Part shown: in pieces, positions 1-5,779 of the stretch
How positions within the stretch are numbered: position 1 is the stretch's first letter
Layout of the letters: every line of letters begins with the position of its first letter
Source of the DNA: JANWHF01 sp036276235
Lineage (GTDB): Bacteria > Planctomycetota > Phycisphaerae > Tepidisphaerales > Tepidisphaeraceae
Length of the DNA stretch: 5,835 bases
NCBI GenBank assembly: GCA_036276235.1
Contig: DATBDZ010000124.1
Location: 1-5,835, forward strand
Direction: 5' to 3'
Position numbers and translations under genes: made by a program
Notes under the pieces: model-generated
What the model was told of the DNA's origin: nothing
The model's database searches: none
Seen by the model: only the letters and a program-made list of their open reading frames with translations

Positions 1-1
1 G

Positions 2-748
2 CAGGGGTCCACCAAAGGCCTCACCTATGTGACGGTCAATCCCCAGGCGTGGCAGCCGATCCAATCGTATGAAGGCGTCGGCTTCCGATTGAATACGGTT
101 GGCGTTCTATCTGGAAAATACGACGGGATCGCTGACAACTCGCCGGGTGATTACAAAGTCCAGATCAACTGGGGCGACAGCTCGCAGTGGACAAGCGGAT
201 TTGTCGTGGCCGACCCGAACAAGGCCACCGGGTTTGCGATGGTGCTGCTTGGCTCGCACGTCTACAACAAGACCGGCGACTTCCCGATCGTCGTGAACGT
301 AACCGGTCCGGATGGCATCACCGTTGCCGCCCAGACCTGCGGCTGCGATGTCTCGGCACTGCCCGGCAATGTGACCGGCACTCAGCCGCCCATCGCGACC
401 GGTGACAAACCGGAAACGGAGGTGACCGTAAATCCCCAGGCGGTCACGCCGATCGAAACTGTCGTCGGGAAGATCATCAGCGGCGATCCGGTCGCGGTCG
501 TTGGCGGATCGTACGATGGAACATCCGATACTAGCGCCGGCGATTATCACGCGTACATTGACTTCGGCGACGGCAGCCAATGGGTCGCCGGCCAGGTTGT
601 GAACGAATCGCTGGACGGATTCCAGATTGCCGTCCTCGGCTCGCACACGTACTCAAAGGCCGGCGATTACGCGATCGTTGTCGTCATTACCGGCCCGGAC
701 GGAGAAACCGTCGCCCGGCAGACGTGCGGCTGCGATGTGCAGAATTAA
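2..748 (+). CDS. C-terminal part of a tandem PKD-like repeat surface protein (5' partial)
   Basis: The frame is open from the first bases of the window, so the true start lies upstream. The visible part is 248 residues. Counting from the GTG at base 29, two homologous domains span residues 2-108 and 133-237, joined by a Thr/Pro/Gly-rich linker. Both start TVNPQA, both carry a PKD-like core (INWGDSSQW and IDFGDGSQW, then LGSHVYNKTGDF and LGSHTYSKAGDY), and both end TGPDG...QTCGCDV. PKD and Ig-like beta-sandwich domains are usual in extracellular adhesins and enzymes, so a stalk or spacer role outside the cell is inferred. The CxC pair closing each domain is not a feature I associate with PKD domains. 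Residues before base 29 (STKGLTY) could be the linker after an earlier repeat. The protein ends two residues after the second domain, with no visible C-terminal anchor. The next gene is convergent. The coding call is firm; the domain family is a motif judgement. Confidence 0.85.
   Translation, partial: QGSTKGLTYVTVNPQAWQPIQSYEGVGFRLNTVGVLSGKYDGIADNSPGDYKVQINWGDSSQWTSGFVVADPNKATGFAMVLLGSHVYNKTGDFPIVVNVTGPDGITVAAQTCGCDVSALPGNVTGTQPPIATGDKPETEVTVNPQAVTPIETVVGKIISGDPVAVVGGSYDGTSDTSAGDYHAYIDFGDGSQWVAGQVVNESLDGFQIAVLGSHTYSKAGDYAIVVVITGPDGETVARQTCGCDVQN
32..352 (+). repeat. PKD-like domain repeat, copy 1
   Basis: This codes for the first 107-residue domain, from TVNPQAWQPI to QTCGCDV. It is related to copy 2 at 425-739 mainly at protein level: the shared blocks are TVNPQA, the GD(Y) turn, GDSSQW/GDGSQW, LGSH.Y, TGPDG and QTCGCDV. 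The middle has diverged, which indicates an old internal duplication. Confidence 0.75.
425..739 (+). repeat. PKD-like domain repeat, copy 2
   Basis: This codes for the second, 105-residue domain, from TVNPQAVTPI to QTCGCDV, two codons before the stop. It lines up with copy 1 with only small length differences near the start of the domain and after GDGSQW. Confidence 0.75.
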
Positions 749-799
749 TGGCGCGCCGGCGTTTTTCAGAAACGTGTTTAAGTTGTCCCGTCGCGCGGC

Positions 800-1927
800 T
801 CATTTGGCCTGATAACCCTGCCACACATATTCCAGCGCCTGCGGATAGGTTTGCGCGATGACTTTGCCGTCGGTGTGACCGGCGTTCTTGGCGTAGATCA
901 TCTGGTAGTGATAACCCTTTGCCTTGAGCACGTCGGCCATTCGGGCGTTGGCTAATACCCAGTTGTGCAAGCCGGCGGCGGCCATCGTGGCGCCGTTGTC
1001 GCGCTCGCCGACTTCCAGCCAGGCGCGGATCGGCTTGGTGGGGGAATTGGCGATCAGATGCTCGTGATATTCCCAGGCGCCATGCGGCAATTCGGGATTC
1101 TGCGGCGATTGCTGATTCACGAACGTGCCGGAGTAGATCAGCGTGCGATGATAGAGTTCCGGATGAAACCAGGCCATTGTCCAGGCGACGGCTCCTCCCG
1201 AGCTGCCGCCCAGGGTCATGCGGGCGTCGGGGTCTTTGGAGAGGGTGACGCCATATTCCTTTTCAACGCGCGGGAGGATTTCGGCTTCGGCAAACTCGGC
1301 GAATTTTCCGGAGACGGTGTCGTATTCGAGTCCGCGTTCGCTGCCGCCGCCGTCGCCCCCGCCGTTGGCGACCATGATGGCGATCATCGCCGGCAGACGT
1401 TTGGCGGCGATCATGTTGTCGAGAATATTTGGAAGCTGGCGCCGATTCGCGCCGTACGCGTCGGCGGAAATGATGAACGGAGCAGGCTTACCCGCCACAA
1501 GTTGCGTGGGGATGTAGACGGTCACCTTGCGCGTCGGCGTCGCGCCGCGAAGTCCGGTGGGAGGATAGAACTTGCTGTCGGCGGCATTCATCGTGAAGCT
1601 TTCGACCTTGCCGACGGGAACGCCTTCCTTGGGAGTTTGCTCGGGGCAGGGCGTGTAATCCGGGCCGATGGAGTAGTTGCCGTCGCCATCTCCCGGCTTC
1701 CAGGCGGGTGATGCGGCGAACTTGGCGACTTCCGCCTGCTCGTCGGCGGTGATCGGCGCGCCGCGTCCGCCGCCGCGGCGCCCTCCGCGCGCGGCGGGAG
1801 ATGTTGCCGGCTGCGTCGCCGGTGCTCCTCCCGGCGCCGGCACCTGTGGCGCGGCGATTGAGATCGAGTCGGCGATTGAAAAGATGCCGAGCAAAATAAC
1901 GCTAAACACAAACCCGACGATTCTCAT
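800..1927 (-). CDS. Secreted esterase of the enterochelin-esterase-like (Esterase D / PF00756) type
   Basis: A 375-residue alpha/beta-hydrolase. Residues 1-26 look like a Sec signal peptide: MRIVGF, then a hydrophobic core (VFSVILLGIFSI) and a likely cut near SIAA. Residues 27-58 form a Pro/Ala/Gly/Arg-rich linker that includes RGGRRGGGRG. The hydrolase core starts around residue 105. VTVYIP (135-140), the ANGGGDGGGSERGLEYDT stretch (187-204), and EFAEAEILPRVEKEYG (211-226) before the nucleophile elbow are typical of the Fes/IroE-like esterase family. The elbow GSSGG puts the nucleophile at Ser243. The acid is probably Asp310 (EVGERD) and the histidine His351 (NAGHTDG). Ester hydrolysis outside the cytoplasm is the family expectation. 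The substrate cannot be read: acyl or feruloyl groups on polysaccharide are as likely as siderophores, and no siderophore genes are in view. The ATG has a good GGAAGGG ribosome binding site 7 bases upstream. The gene is convergent with the repeat protein and divergent from the kelch gene. Confidence 0.9.
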   Translation of the reverse strand: MRIVGFVFSVILLGIFSIADSISIAAPQVPAPGGAPATQPATSPAARGGRRGGGRGAPITADEQAEVAKFAASPAWKPGDGDGNYSIGPDYTPCPEQTPKEGVPVGKVESFTMNAADSKFYPPTGLRGATPTRKVTVYIPTQLVAGKPAPFIISADAYGANRRQLPNILDNMIAAKRLPAMIAIMVANGGGDGGGSERGLEYDTVSGKFAEFAEAEILPRVEKEYGVTLSKDPDARMTLGGSSGGAVAWTMAWFHPELYHRTLIYSGTFVNQQSPQNPELPHGAWEYHEHLIANSPTKPIRAWLEVGERDNGATMAAAGLHNWVLANARMADVLKAKGYHYQMIYAKNAGHTDGKVIAQTYPQALEYVWQGYQAK

Positions 1928-1934
1928 ATTCGTG

Positions 1935-1941
1935 CCCTTCC
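1935..1941 (-). promoter_or_regulatory. Ribosome binding site of the esterase gene
   Basis: On the minus strand this reads GGAAGGG, 7 bases before the ATG at 1927. It supports that start and the N-terminal signal peptide that follows. Confidence 0.6.
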
Positions 1942-2050
1942 GCTTGAAAGATGTGCCGGGAATATATCGCGCGAGGCCCGCGCCGGCCAGAGTGCCCGTG
2001 GCGTTGCCATGAGGGGCGGGTGGGTGACAACTTCGGCGGGCGCGTCTTGT

Positions 2051-2089
2051 CCCCTCCTCGGGTACTCCGCGGGAGGGTTAGGGTGGGGG
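2051..2089 (+). repeat. Intergenic palindromic repeat, copy 1
   Basis: A C-rich arm (CCCCTCC), the core GGTACTCC, a G-rich arm (GGGAGGG) and a tail TTAGGGTGGGGG. It can fold into an imperfect hairpin. Together with copy 2, in opposite orientation 30 bases on, it occupies the middle of the 416-base gap between the divergent esterase and kelch genes (1928-2343). I found no supported gene in that gap. Confidence 0.65.
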
Positions 2090-2118
2090 TTTCGCGCGAG
2101 AGGCACACCTTCTACACA

Positions 2119-2157
2119 ACCCCCTCCCCCGCCCTCCCCCGGAGTACCGGGGGAGGG
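2119..2157 (-). repeat. Intergenic palindromic repeat, copy 2 (inverted relative to copy 1)
   Basis: The minus strand aligns with copy 1 across the hairpin, the core (GTACTCC) and the tail. This copy has a perfect 11-bp stem, CCCTCCCCCGG at 2132-2142 pairing with CCGGGGGAGGG at 2147-2157, around a 4-base loop AGTA. No T-run follows, so it does not look like a standard intrinsic terminator. Confidence 0.7.
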
Positions 2158-2310
2158 AGAAATGCCGGCCGTCCAAATTACACACAGGCGTTAGCGGCTG
2201 CGCCGTCGTTACCGGTTGTGCCGGTTGCGATGCCCCGGCGGCGCCGTGCCATCCCGAACTTTTTTCATTTGAAGAGGGTTTCTCTGTCGCATTGGCGCTA
2301 CAAAGCGGGG

Positions 2311-2316
2311 TATGCT
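2311..2316 (+). promoter_or_regulatory. Possible -10 element of the kelch gene
   Basis: TATGCT lies 27 bases before the ATG at 2344 and matches four of six positions of the sigma-70 -10 consensus. No convincing -35 is found at normal spacing (TTGGCG at 2292-2297 is too close). If real, transcription would start near 2323 and the in-frame ATG at 2320 could not be the start. Confidence 0.2.
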
Positions 2317-2343
2317 GTGATGCACTCTTTTTTTCGGGGTTCA

Positions 2344-3879
2344 ATGATGAGTTTTTTGCGTAATTTGACGGGGCGCGGTGTTTCCCTCCCTGTGAAGCGG
2401 GCGGCGATTGAAACATTGGAAAGCCGCCAGTTGCTCACGGCCGCTCCGGTTCCCTTTCATGGGGTGCCGTACACCGAGGGGCAAAGGATAGAGGCCGAGG
2501 ATTTTGATCTGGGTGGGCAAGGCGTCGGGTACAGCGATACCACCAAAGCCAACACCGGCAATGCCGGATATCGAACCACCGAAGGCGTGGACATCGTCAC
2601 CGGTGGAGAAAACGGCAAAGTCGTCGGCTTCACGACGATGGGGGAATGGCTCCAATACACCGTGACCGTTCCGGCGACAGGGCCCTATACAGTTCAGGTG
2701 CGCGTCTCTAATCCAACGCGCAGCGGCCGGCTGCACGTTTCCTTTGACTCCGGCAAATATGTCTCCAACGTCGTCGTTGAGCCGGCGACCGGAAGCTGGG
2801 ACGTGTGGCAGACGGTTTCGACCGGGCGCGTCACGCTGCCGGCTGGCAAGCACGTGATGAAACTCTACTTCGACGGCAACAGCGCCTCCCACGCCGCCGG
2901 TAACATTGACTGGCTGCGCCTCACTCAAGCCACCGGCCCGGCCGCGGATGGGTGGACGATCGGCGCCTACGGGCCCGCAAAGCGATTCGAAGGATACGCG
3001 CGAAGCATCAATGGGAAGCTGTACACCTTCGGCGGGTACAAAGATGTCAATGGCTTCGCCGTCAATCAGTCCTATAGTGTCTACAACCCTGCCACCAACA
3101 AATGGACGAACCTGGGCACCGCGCCGATCCCCGAGACTCATGCCGGCGTGACCGTCGACGCCGCGCACGGGTGGATCTATTTCCTCGGAGGAATCAGGGG
3201 CGGCTACGACGGGCCGTTGTCCACCGACGTGTGGAAATACGATACGACCACGAACAAATGGTCATCGCTTCCCGCGCTGCCAGAACCCTTGGCCGCCGGC
3301 GAGGCGGCACTGGTCAACGGAAAGCTTCATTACTTCGGTGGGATTCGAACGACCAATCGCTATACCGATTACAACTTGCACTATGTTCTGGATTTGAACC
3401 AGGTTGCCGCGGGATCCGCCACGTGGACAACCGCCGCCCCAATGCTCACGGCAAAGGATCATTTCGGGTCGGCCGTGGTCAACGGGAAGATCTACATTTT
3501 CGGCGGCGAGATCGGACACGACCTGCTTCATCTGCAACAATACGAAGTGGATGTCTACGATCCGGCGACGAATGTGTGGACTCGCCTGGCCGACATGCCC
3601 ATCGCACGGTCGCACATTGAAGCCAGCACGTTTGTCACCAACGAGGGCAAGATCGTCGTCGCCGGCGGACAGGTGGACAACTTCCTGGCTACGAACAGCG
3701 TGATGGAATTCAATCCCGTCACCAATCACTGGACGTCGCTGGCGCCGCTCCCGACGCCGATGGAAGGAACGGTTGTGCAGCAGATCGGTTCCAAGCTGAT
3801 CATGACCGGCGGGTATGATGGTGTGAGCGGTATCGCGTCGAATCAGACATGGATCGGGAATTGGGTCGCGGGAACCTGA
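2344..3879 (+). CDS. Exported LEPR-XLL protein with CBM6-like domain and six kelch repeats
   Basis: With the start at 2344 the product has 511 residues. Residues 22-33 (IETLESRQLLTA) match the planctomycete LEPR-XLL N-terminal motif, which marks surface or secreted proteins. Residues 1-33 have basic residues but no long hydrophobic core. Residues 42-194 resemble a family 6 carbohydrate-binding module: RIEAEDFD (48-55), YRTTEGVDI (76-84), GEWLQYTV (100-107) and the closing NIDWLRL (187-193). Residues 210-511 hold six kelch units, with Gly-Gly pairs at 230, 282, 332, 387, 441 and 489, each followed by a V/N/D-x-x-x-N-x-W strand such as YNPATNKW. This predicts a six-bladed beta-propeller. No enzymatic motif is visible, so glycan binding or cell-surface adhesion is inferred. 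The frame stays open back to 1951, but that stretch is intergenic repeat. ATG at 2320 and 2347 are alternatives; GGGG at 2336-2339 is the only weak ribosome binding site and favours 2344/2347. Confidence 0.9.
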   Translation: MMSFLRNLTGRGVSLPVKRAAIETLESRQLLTAAPVPFHGVPYTEGQRIEAEDFDLGGQGVGYSDTTKANTGNAGYRTTEGVDIVTGGENGKVVGFTTMGEWLQYTVTVPATGPYTVQVRVSNPTRSGRLHVSFDSGKYVSNVVVEPATGSWDVWQTVSTGRVTLPAGKHVMKLYFDGNSASHAAGNIDWLRLTQATGPAADGWTIGAYGPAKRFEGYARSINGKLYTFGGYKDVNGFAVNQSYSVYNPATNKWTNLGTAPIPETHAGVTVDAAHGWIYFLGGIRGGYDGPLSTDVWKYDTTTNKWSSLPALPEPLAAGEAALVNGKLHYFGGIRTTNRYTDYNLHYVLDLNQVAAGSATWTTAAPMLTAKDHFGSAVVNGKIYIFGGEIGHDLLHLQQYEVDVYDPATNVWTRLADMPIARSHIEASTFVTNEGKIVVAGGQVDNFLATNSVMEFNPVTNHWTSLAPLPTPMEGTVVQQIGSKLIMTGGYDGVSGIASNQTWIGNWVAGT

Positions 3880-3909
3880 CGAGCTAATTGAGTGACGTGG
3901 TCAAAGACC

Positions 3910-4070
3910 GGATTAGGATTAAGATTACGATTAGGATTATGAAGATGATTAGGAGCAAGATTCAGATTAAGATTAGGAGCGGCCCCCGGCATGCGCCTTT
4001 GTCCTGCTCTTAATCCTAGTCTTCGTCTTAATCCCATTCATAATCCTAATCTTAATCGTAATCCTAATCC
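3910..4070. repeat. Large inverted repeat built of in-phase GATTAR-type hexamers
   Basis: The left arm (3911-3982) reads as twelve consecutive 6-base units: GATTAG, GATTAA, GATTAC, GATTAG, GATTAT, GAAGAT, GATTAG, GAGCAA, GATTCA, GATTAA, GATTAG, GAGCGG. The right arm, read on the minus strand from 4069 down to 3998, gives GATTAG, GATTAC, GATTAA, GATTAG, GATTAT, GAATGG, GATTAA, GACGAA, GACTAG, GATTAA, GAGCAG, GACAAA. Over the first eleven units my hand alignment gives 53 of 66 identities. The centre is GC-rich with a GCATGC palindrome at 3989-3994. It fills the gap between the convergent kelch and P450 genes, where a transcript from either side could fold into one long hairpin. A bidirectional terminator or transcript-end stabiliser is a fair guess, as is a mobile repeat. 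Confidence 0.85.
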
Positions 4071-4111
4071 TTCCTTGTGCACTCCTCCACGACCCGCGGT
4101 CCTTGCGAAAT

Positions 4112-5494
4112 TCATCTCGCACGGAGCCGCACGGGTATTCCCTCCTTCGGTCGAAGCGTGATCGTCGGCCGCAGATCCAGCGGCTTATTGTCTGTCAACT
4201 CAATTTTCCATTTCGGGAGAATCGCCGCCAGGACGAGGATCGCCTCCATCCAGGCGAAGGACTCGCCGATGCACTGTCGGCTGCCGCCACCGAAGGGGAA
4301 GTAGCTCCAGCGCGGGCGTTGCGATCTGGCGTCTGCCGTCCATCGCTGTGGGTCGAATTTTTCCGGTTCCGGATACCAACGCGGATCGCGATGGATGACC
4401 CATTGGCTGGTCAGGATGACCGCGCCTTCCGGCAAAACGCGCCCGGCTATTTCCACATCGCGAGTTGCCTGGCGGCCGATGGCCCAGGCCGGCGGATACA
4501 GCCGCATCGATTCAGCCAGGACCATCCGCGCGTAAGGCAATCGCTCGACATCATCGACCGTCGGCAGATTTGAGCCGAGCACCTCTCCCAATTCCTCCAG
4601 CATGTGCTGCTCGACCTGCGGATTCTTCGCCAGCAGATAAAGCGTGAACGCCAGCGCGTTGGCGGTCGTTTCATGGCCGGCGGTGAAGATCGTGTACAGC
4701 TCCTGCCGCAATCGCTTGTCCCGATCGGCGGCATCGCCCATCGGATCGGCCAGTTGCTCGGCGTCATGGGCCTTAAGCAATGTGCTCAGCAAATCGCCCT
4801 TATCCACGCCGGCAGCGCGGTGCTCGACGACAAACCGATCGATCGTGTCAAACAGATGTTTCTGCGCCCGAAGAAACCGGTGATTGCTCGGCAGCGGGAG
4901 CCAATTCAGCAGCGGCCCCCACGGTGACATCGCGCGGGTAAACATCTTCACGCTCGTATCGACTGACCCGCCGATCGCGTCTACATCTGCCTCCACATCC
5001 GCATCGAAAAGCGTCTTGGCGACGATGCGCAACGTGATCGCCATCATCTCCTGATGGATATCCACCTGCTGCCCCTCGCGCCAGCGGTCGGCGGCACTGC
5101 GCGCGATACCCGCCATCACCGATCCATATCGCGCCACGCGCTGTGGATGAAACGAAGGCTGCGCGAGCCTTCGCTGGCGGCGATGAAGATCGCCTTCACT
5201 GGTGAGCAATCCGTCGCCCAGCGTCTTCTTTGCGCGTTGCAGAGCGGGGCCTTTGATAAAGCAATCATCGCGCGTCACCAGCACATCGCGCACCGCATCC
5301 GGATGATTGAGAATAAAGAACTGCTGGCGCCCCCCGCGGAAGTAAACCATGTCGCCGTGCTCACGAAACATCCGCGTCAGAAACCCCAAAACATCGCGGC
5401 GAAATGCCAGCGCGATCTGCCCCGGAAAATACTGCCGCGGGCCCGGCGGACGGCTGGAAGGATCGTTAGCGGAAACTTGCGTGGCGGTTGTCAT
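4112..5494 (-). CDS. Cytochrome P450 monooxygenase
   Basis: A complete 460-residue P450 with all signature motifs. PPGP is near residue 16. Helix C is HRRQRRLAQPSFH (104-116). The I-helix oxygen-activation motif AGHETT is at 272-277, the K-helix ExxR (ESMR) at 328-331, the FDPQRW (PERF-type) motif at 380-385, and the haem loop FPFGGGSRQCIG at 399-410 with the axial cysteine at 408. There is no N-terminal membrane anchor, so it is probably a soluble class I enzyme needing ferredoxin and reductase encoded elsewhere. The overall style, with an Arg-rich helix C and a long C-terminal half, is closer to the CYP4/CYP102/CYP110-like bacterial enzymes that often act on fatty acids or terpenoids than to P450cam. 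The substrate cannot be assigned. The ATG at 5494 is chosen over an in-frame GTG at 5515 because a TACAAT box lies between them; neither has a Shine-Dalgarno. It is convergent with the kelch gene. Confidence 0.95.
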   Translation of the reverse strand: MTTATQVSANDPSSRPPGPRQYFPGQIALAFRRDVLGFLTRMFREHGDMVYFRGGRQQFFILNHPDAVRDVLVTRDDCFIKGPALQRAKKTLGDGLLTSEGDLHRRQRRLAQPSFHPQRVARYGSVMAGIARSAADRWREGQQVDIHQEMMAITLRIVAKTLFDADVEADVDAIGGSVDTSVKMFTRAMSPWGPLLNWLPLPSNHRFLRAQKHLFDTIDRFVVEHRAAGVDKGDLLSTLLKAHDAEQLADPMGDAADRDKRLRQELYTIFTAGHETTANALAFTLYLLAKNPQVEQHMLEELGEVLGSNLPTVDDVERLPYARMVLAESMRLYPPAWAIGRQATRDVEIAGRVLPEGAVILTSQWVIHRDPRWYPEPEKFDPQRWTADARSQRPRWSYFPFGGGSRQCIGESFAWMEAILVLAAILPKWKIELTDNKPLDLRPTITLRPKEGIPVRLRAR

Positions 5495-5503
5495 GAGATG
5501 CCG

Positions 5504-5509
5504 ATTGTA
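5504..5509 (-). promoter_or_regulatory. Possible -10 box of the P450 gene, giving a leaderless transcript
   Basis: On the minus strand this reads TACAAT, five of six matches to TATAAT, 9 bases before the ATG at 5494. The best -35 at 18-base spacing is poor (TTCCCG). If used, transcription would start about at the ATG, which would explain the missing ribosome binding site and rule out the GTG at 5515. Confidence 0.3.
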
Positions 5510-5554
5510 TGGCACGCGACCGAGGAGCGGGAAGCGCGCAAATTGCCGCAGGCT

Positions 5555-5595
5555 CCCTCTCCCTTGTACTCAGGGGAGAGGGCCGGGGTGAGGGG
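5555..5595 (+). repeat. Intergenic palindromic repeat, copy 3
   Basis: CCCTCTCCC (5555-5563) pairs with GGGAGAGGG (5574-5582) around a loop holding the core GTACTC, followed by the tail CCGGGGTGAGGGG. Layout, core and tail match copy 1 at 2051-2089 in the same orientation, so at least three copies of the family are in this window. It sits between the P450 gene and the right-end transposase. Confidence 0.7.
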
Positions 5596-5636
5596 ACAGT
5601 GGACGGGGATATGGCGCGGTTTGCGAGTTTTCCGTA

Positions 5637-5699
5637 GGGTGCGCTTTAGCGCACGCGGAAACCGTTTGACGCTCGAACCGCGTGTGCTAAAGCACACCC
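5637..5699. repeat. 22-bp inverted repeat with GTGCGCTTTAGCGCAC-type arms
   Basis: The left arm (5637-5658) and right arm (5678-5699) are reverse complements at 20 of 22 positions, around a 19-base loop. Each arm is itself near-palindromic: TGCGCTTTAGCGCA on the left and TGTGCTAAAGCACA on the right. One of the two differences is a G-U pair in RNA. No T-run follows. It looks like a short dispersed repeat rather than a gene part. Confidence 0.75.
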
Positions 5700-5757
5700 A
5701 CCCCTTTCAAGGTGCTTTTCCCGGATGGTAACCTTGTGTCTTGGCAGAGGATAGGAA

Positions 5758-5773
5758 GTCCTCGCCGGAGGAT
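5758..5773 (+). promoter_or_regulatory. Leader hairpin covering the ribosome binding site of the transposase
   Basis: TCCTC (5759-5763) can pair with GAGGA (5768-5772) around the loop GCCG, with a possible closing G-U pair at 5758/5773. The 3' arm contains most of the Shine-Dalgarno GGAGG (5767-5771), 8 bases before the ATG at 5780. Folding would hide the site. Hairpins that limit translation of transposase from read-through transcripts are known for other insertion sequences such as IS10 and IS50; applying that here is inference. Confidence 0.35.
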
Positions 5774-5779
5774 ACAAGG

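Noticed and set aside
749..799. Terminator between the repeat protein and the esterase
   Set aside because: CGCCGGCG followed by TTTTT at 762-766 has too short a stem and no proper loop; nothing else in these 51 bases forms a good hairpin with a T-run.
965..1711. Plus-strand open frame of 248 codons opposite the esterase
   Set aside because: It is antisense to a gene with a signal peptide, catalytic motifs and a ribosome binding site, and its product shows no recognisable domain; a shadow frame of GC-rich coding sequence.
1902..2108. Small minus-strand open frame starting MCLSRETPTLTLPRSTRGG
   Set aside because: It is a translation of palindromic repeat copy 1 and overlaps the start of the esterase gene; GC-rich repeats of this sort stay open by chance.
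2132..2157. Intrinsic terminator at the perfect 11-bp stem
   Set aside because: The stem is strong but no T-run follows on either strand, and it lies upstream of both flanking genes rather than after one.
1951..2343. Upstream extension of the kelch reading frame, adding 131 residues
   Set aside because: The extension runs through both palindromic repeats, gives Arg/Pro-rich sequence with no domain, and would bury the LEPR-XLL motif far from the N-terminus, where it normally lies.
3911..3982. CRISPR array or telomere-like repeat
   Set aside because: The units are 6 bases with no spacers, and the second array is inverted; the likeness of TTAGGA to telomeric TTAGGG is superficial in an internal site.
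3843..4037. Minus-strand open frame with NLNLN/NPNRNLNPNP repeats
   Set aside because: The Asn-rich repeat is only the hexamer array read in one frame, and the frame overlaps the end of the kelch gene antisense.
5054..5731. Plus-strand open frame of 225 codons opposite the P450 start
   Set aside because: Most of it is antisense to the P450 and the rest crosses the intergenic repeats; the product is Arg-rich with no recognisable domain.
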